Assembly (NCBI RefSeq): GCF_035222275.1
Contig: NW_026946359.1
Coordinates: forward strand, 2,418,001 to 2,482,000
Direction of reading: 5' to 3'
From: Podospora bellae-mahoneyi
Taxonomy: Eukaryota > Ascomycota > Sordariomycetes > Sordariales > Podosporaceae
Length of the DNA: 64,000 bases
Shown here: positions 58,750 through 64,000 of the stretch, piece after piece
Layout: every line of letters starts with the position of its first letter
How positions within the stretch are numbered: position 1 is the first letter of the stretch
Translations under genes and position numbers: made by a program
Notes under the pieces: model-generated
Seen by the model: only the letters and a program-made list of their open reading frames with translations
Database searches by the model: none
What the model was told of the DNA's origin: nothing

Positions 58750-60524
58750 CTAGTTACCATAATCATCATCATCATCCGCATTGCCCTTCTTCTCGTGCCC
58801 ATCCTTGCGAATAGGGATCTTGATGCCCTGGGTAGCGAAACACTTGCTGAGCGGCGTGCTCTCGCAGACACCGGGAAATTTCTTGGCGGAATAGACCTGG
58901 AAAACCTCCGAAAAGACCGCGGCCAGCACGGGGGCACTTCCTTGGTTGACGACGCCGTTGGCGCCAGATCCGGGGTTCGACATGGGAATTCCGACGTTGA
59001 CAAAGGAGAACCGAAGACTATGGTCGAGAGGTGTTAGTATGATAACGCTTCCGAGATTAACGGAATAGTCCAACCCACCGGAAGCAACCCTCTGTCCTCA
59101 CACTCAAGTCCTGAAGCACAAACCAGATGCCAATCTTGTCATCTGGGTCGTTGAGACGGAAGGCACTGGCGGCCAGGCTCCCAATAAGATTTCTCGTAAA
59201 CATGCCTGATGGCGCGGTTCCGCCGATAGACATGCGCTGCCCTCCGATGCCATAGGACGGTTCGAAGACGCGTGGGGGCCCAAATCCATACGACATGCCC
59301 ACTTCCTGGGGGTAGTCTCTAAAATAGGGGGCCTGTCCATAACCGCTGTTGGGAGCGCCAACAAAGCCGGCTGTGGTCTCGAGTCAGCAGAAAGAACGCT
59401 TTAAAGTGCATCAACAAGTCTTGCGGATGATTACGCACCTCCGTATGCTGGTTGCATCCCATAAGGACCGACGGCTTGTCCGGGGGGTGGGTACACCTGC
59501 CCGTATCCCACATCCCTCGGCGGGATGTTGGAGGGCAGAATGTTTGAGTATGCCGGTGTTGATTCCATCTGAGCATAGGAAGCTGGCGAAGTCGAAGAGA
59601 TGGAAGGTGAAGCTGTCGTGTGCCGAACAAGATTGACCTCCTTGAGCGCATGTTCGTCCCACAAGTCCACATTCAGGACATACATGCCATACTCGATCTC
59701 GCTATCATCCACACATAAGCATTTCAAAAGTCTGACAAGGTTCCGGGCAAGACGACGGTAACTCACTTGCAATCAATTTCTTTGCCCGTGTTCTCGTCCG
59801 TCACAATCAGTCGTACACAGGGTGGAGGGGTGATGGGACGGCGGTCCTGTTCAGATTCAATGAGCCGTCATGCCAATCGCGAAGGGGGGATGTAGTCCAA
59901 CAACACAAGCATACCTTGTCTCCAAAACCACACATTCGTGCACGTTGTGGCTGTTGCACAACATCGAGGCTGTCGCAGGTCGGATTAGTATTCTCCTACC
60001 CACCAGACCGGAAGACAGTTCACCCCAACACAGCATGAAGCAAAAAAGGACCCGGCAAATAAGATGACGACTTACGTGTATTTCCTGCCCTGGGCGTCTC
60101 GGGAAGAGAAGGGAATCAGGTTCTTCCTGATCTCCTCCAGCTGCTCGGTCGTCAGTGGCGGACGTTCCTGCCCCCCCGAGCCTGACTGAGGACTGGCTTC
60201 ACTCGCCGGGCCGGGCGGCGGAGCTCCTTGCGCCTGGGCTGCCTGTGCCTGAACTAGACCGTCCTGGAAGGATGGAGGGGGCATAGATGGGAGCGGCTGA
60301 ATCTGATGAGGCGGGTAGGATGACACAGGGTGCGGAGGTGGGTGCATCTCGGTGGAGTAAGGGCTTTGGTGCTGCGGGTGCTGGTGCTGGTGCTGGTGCT
60401 GGTGAGAAAGTGGGTGTGGTTGCTGGTGTTGATGGGGATGTTGTTGCTGATGCGGGTGCGGATGCTGGTGCGGGTGTTGAGATGGATGCTGATGCATGTT
60501 GGGGGGGTAGGGTGGTTGATTCAT
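58750..60524 (-). CDS. VelB, velvet-family developmental regulator
   Basis: Six exons, complement(58750..59017, 59079..59370, 59439..59701, 59767..59846, 59915..59969, 60076..60524), join exactly in frame to 468 residues. The velvet fold is split by a disordered insert, as is usual in VelB. Part one (about 150-225) has VVQQPQRARMCGFGDKDRRPITPPPC, then VRLIVTDENTG and EIEYGMYVLNVDLWDEHAL. The insert (about 230-330) is Ser/Pro/Gly/Tyr-rich. Part two has GMFTRNLIGSLAASAFRLND, IGIWFVLQDLSVRTEGCFRLRFSFVNVG and SEVFQVYSAKKFPGVCESTPLSKCFA. The tail ends DDDDDYGN. In Aspergillus VelB pairs with VeA and LaeA to couple development with secondary metabolism and with VosA in spores; the Neurospora orthologue is ve-2. 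Donors include one GTGCGT (59438). The N-terminus is unusually histidine-rich. Confidence 0.95.
60296..60497 (-). repeat. His/Gln/Pro-rich repeat tract at the VelB N-terminus
   Basis: About 20 His residues fall within the first ~75 codons, mostly as HQ and HP alternations (for example HQHPHPHQQQ and HQHQHQHQHP). The DNA is a run of CAY-CAR codons, so it may vary in length by slippage. Confidence 0.85.
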
Positions 60525-63500
60525 CTTTTCCCAGATTTTTACAATATCCGTCTTCGCCTCACTGTCCTCGACACTCAGGCCAAAAAGCTTCCAACAAAAT
60601 TATGGACAGCGTGTGTGTGCGTTCTGCTGTTCTGCTTTGTTGGTGGTGGTGGTGGGAGGTCGTAGCTCGGTGCAGCGCAGCGCAGCGCGGAGACAAAAGT
60701 GGGCGCGGCGGGCAAGTCGCGGTCCCGTATGAGGGGCGGGCTGTGCGACTGGGGTCTGAATGCGGCGTGGACAAGGTTCTTGTCTGGTGAGGTTGTGTTG
60801 CTTCGCAAAACCTAGCTAGGCTGCCCTCTGGCTGAAGATGGAGCTTCAGGTACCGTGCTGGCTTCACTCACTGCCACGGGTTCGGTGATGTGTTCAACTT
60901 GATTGCTTTCTTGCTGGGTTCTGGTGGCGACCAAGGTGACAGCTCGAGGGCGGCGTCTTTGGATTTATATACATATGTCAGTCAGTAGCGGTAAGCTCCC
61001 TCACACCCCGGCAGAGTCTTTTCCAGCCAAAGTGAAACAGTAGAAGAGCTGTTGATGCGAGAGTCTTGCGTCAAGCTGGGTAGCTGGGTGCTGTCAAATG
61101 CATGGGGGCCCGTCCGAGATCGAGTGGTGTGGAGATTATGATTTGGACGGACAAAAGACGGTGGGTGGCCGGGGGAGCTGGGGCCGGCAAGCTGGGCATT
61201 ACCCCGGGGCTTAAAGCTACTTACAAAACTAGAGCCCTGGAGCTCAAGAGGCGGCCCGGGGTGTAAGAAAAGGTCTCCACCACCCTGGACCTTCACACTT
61301 CTCCCCTTTCCGCACTGGGCGTCTTGTACTAATCCGGTACCTTCTTTCAAGAGGTCCTGATGCGATATGATATACCTCGTCTTCGGTTTATACAGGAGAG
61401 ACCCGATCATCACGGTGTTTAGTCCCTTTCCTTGGCGCAAAATTATTTCAGCCGCAAGTTAAGGGACTGACTCTTCAACATGCTCTCAATATCGCTTCTT
61501 CCCTCACAGTTGCATCACTGCCGTCACAAGGGCCCTTCCATTCAAGTTTGTGTCTCGACCCTGCAAGACGCAAACCTGGTCTGCAACGTTCTCCAAGTGA
61601 ATGCTATGGAACTCGGAGATAGTTTTGACTCGCCCGAGTTGCTGGTATTGAGCTGGCACAGACGGCGCACTGTCGTCATCCTCGGTTCTTTGTGAGTGAG
61701 GTTCCGTTCCCTTGCAAGCCTACCTTCTTGGAAACTTTCGATGGCCGAGGAGAGAGATCATCAGACAACAGGAAGGCCGGAATACACTCACAGACCTCCT
61801 GGTGCCGTGAGCCCGGTCGGGTCGAGCTGGAGAAGTTGGAGGTACATCAGGTACCTCTCAAAGACAGTGCGCAGAACCCAGGACACAACCACAGAAGCCG
61901 GCATGGCCACCCACCTTCGGCACGGTGTCTGTGTGTCGTGCACAGCGGGTGCGGGAAAAGGACTGGGGGGGTCCCCAGTGTGTCCCAGCGAGCTTTACCG
62001 GGGTTCTGTTCGCTCAACCAGCTTCACGGGTGGGGTTGAGGTAATGAGAGGTACCTCGAGGCCACCTCAAGGTCGCAGCTTGGAGTTGCTGTGCAGTCGC
62101 GGCTGCCATCTGGACACCCGCATGTCGGAATCATTCCTCAGGTGTTGACACTGTGCCGTTATTTGTCCAGTTCTGCTCTTTTTTTCTCCAGGTTTGAGCC
62201 CTAATCACCCAGCTTTGGACGAGAGTGTGATTGTCTCGAGTCGTCAGACGAACAGACCTTGAACCTAGAAGTGGGAAGAAAGTGGGGTTATGGCGGCACT
62301 GCTGGATCTGATACCGTAGGGCTGACGACGACAAGACTAGCAGACATCACGACTCAATGTCGTTTCCCAAGAATCTCAACACCGCGATTATGCACAGGCT
62401 GCGACAAGTAATGCGCGACACTCAACCTGGCTCCGAGGTGGGCTTCTAACCAGCTTCCTCACCGGTACAGCAACATGAAGCTGGCCTTGCCGCCCCATTG
62501 GCTGCTCAGAATCCGGTATATGGCTCCACGGGGGCAGGTGGGCAATCCCACACTGTCGGTTGCCAGTCACAAGATGGTGTTGGTCTAAATTGCAATTAAG
62601 CTCCCGCTGCCATCCCTGACAGCTTCATCTATCCACGTCCAGCAGAGGCAGGTCCTCATAGCTATTCTCATGCCCCTCGGCCGGGTTCCGCTGCTGACGG
62701 ATGCCTCGGGTGCTGCCACCAGTTCCCCTCACCTCTTTCATCACCACTTGGAGAAGCAACGCACTATGCTGGGGGCGTGTGTGCCTCGTGAGGGGTTCGT
62801 GAGCGTACAAGAGCGGCGTAATCCCACGGAAAGCTGGCGGCGTTCCTATTTGATGATGAAGACGAACTCTCTCGCAATCTCACTTCGCAAGCAAATCGAG
62901 CCGCCTCGTCGAGGAACCGCGCAGACGCGGTCGCGAGAAAGATGAGTGTGACCACCTCCTTCAACCATGGATCCTTGCTCTATGAGGCTATAATTCGTGC
63001 GACATAAAGGTTCACAGCTTCCTTCTACCCAATCAGAGAAAGTTTGACAACCACTTGGACCTGTCTGCAAGCGCACATATTTCGAGCTGCTGCTCCGTAA
63101 TCGCCGCAGGACCCCCCGCAGCTGCCAGAGTTGAGTCCAACATACAATCTATCAGCTACCTGGTCGGGTCGTCCTCGATATTGGGCCCCCTCATCTAGAC
63201 ATCTTGGTTCGGGCTGCCAGGGAAGAGAGATCAGCTCTCGATCCCCGAAGGGCGACCGTCAACGGCCCGCTATTTTCCAAGAATAGCACTGGCCGTAATT
63301 ATATCGTATGCTGGAGAGCATCTCGCGTGACTAGGGCCAAAGTTCCTCTGCTCACCGTGACAGAGACGGCAGGTCTAGAAGAGTCCCTCCACCAGACCTA
63401 TATTGCACATCTTCCTATCCTTGATTCTAGCCGCGGCGCGGAATTCGAACTTTAAGGCGACGGTCTACCCTCTCACTGCCTGTTCACACCATCACGACGG

Positions 63501-64000
63501 CGGTAGGGGACGAGGGGCGTCCCGAGAAGTGTGCCAGGCACTCTACAAGTTCCAAAATTGGGGTAATAAATATTCGCTTGTCAAAGGAAGCATTCCAACA
63601 CAGTGCCGTTGCACACTGTCTCCATCGACAAAATGTGGATGGATGAGGTGTCTGTGTGGCGCCAGGCGGGGGTCACTCAGGCAGTCACTGACAGGCGGCT
63701 GCACAGCGCCGCAACGACAGCGGTGCCAGGGCACGCTAAGCACATCGTATGGCGCCTTCCGGTGCCAAGAATCATCAGGTTTGGAGATCCCCCAAGCAAA
63801 GAACCCCAAAGGAGGGCCGTAACGGCCACAAACGGTAAACTCGACAGTTACAAGAAGCCAAAAGCGGTCGTCTGAAGTCCCGGATCGCCAGCAAAGCACC
63901 GGTGCACCTGCAGTCGAAGCGTGCGTCATGCAACCTTGTATTGTCTTTTTACAAATCACTCGTCTCGCCTGCCCGTCACCCGACCGCGTGGGATGGATGG
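60525..64000. other. Gene-free right edge, upstream of velB
   Basis: About 3.5 kb without a supported gene. The first part is presumably promoter and leader of velB; a GCGCAGCGCAGCGCGG run is near 60674-60690. Open frames reach about 167 codons (60287-60790, overlapping the velB start on the other strand) but show no protein-like features. No tRNA or transposon was recognised up to the window end. Confidence 0.45.

Overview
The window is nuclear DNA of a filamentous ascomycete (Pezizomycotina), most likely a Sordariomycete and possibly Sordariales. This rests on short GT-AG introns of about 50-140 bases with CTRAY-like branch sites, a Zn2Cys6 regulator, the velvet regulator VelB, a GH7 cellulase, and a giant repeat protein resembling leashin, the Woronin-body tether found in this subphylum. 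The genus is a guess. Ten protein-coding genes are supported. No rRNA, CRISPR array, intact transposon or convincing tRNA was found.

Left part (1-15.6 kb): a DUF3605 gene (1594-2388 +) converges on a two-domain dihydroneopterin-aldolase-like gene (2700-3667 -). Next come a 1121-residue C2H2 zinc-finger protein (4606-7971 -), a 4.3-kb gene-poor stretch holding a small structured element with tRNA-like boxes (about 10.8-10.95 kb), and a secreted four-exon GH7 cellulase (12296-13846 +).

Centre (15.6-39.2 kb): one giant six-exon gene reads in frame to about 7.74 k codons apart from a single TAA at 24235. It encodes a low-complexity leashin / 'involucrin repeat' type protein. It has an N-terminal basic and Ser/Asp-rich head, LPALPES repeats, eight poly-lysine blocks, exact 34- and 32-residue tandem repeats, and a C-terminal coiled coil with a globular tail. 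The TAA sits in a regular 72-bp repeat and also inside a possible 48-base intron, so whether one product or two are made is open.

Right part (39.2-64 kb): a Zn2Cys6 transcription factor (40843-43928 -) is followed by a 4.4-kb gene-free region. An unrecognised 834-residue protein, possibly mitochondrial (48335-50839 -), lies head to head with five-exon uroporphyrinogen decarboxylase (51359-52691 +). Then come a four-exon GNAT acetyltransferase (52824-53959 -), a small DUF3602/Par32-like GRGG-repeat protein (54540-55073 -), a 3.7-kb gene-free region, six-exon VelB with a histidine-rich N-terminus (58750-60524 -), and 3.5 kb of upstream DNA with no gene seen.

The genes form no obvious biosynthetic cluster: heme and pterin metabolism, development (VelB), hyphal compartment biology (leashin-like) and plant cell-wall breakdown (GH7) are interspersed. 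A shared feature is a polar base pattern inside exons, C-ending codons early and G/T-ending codons late. It appears in genes of both orientations and seems to reset after introns.
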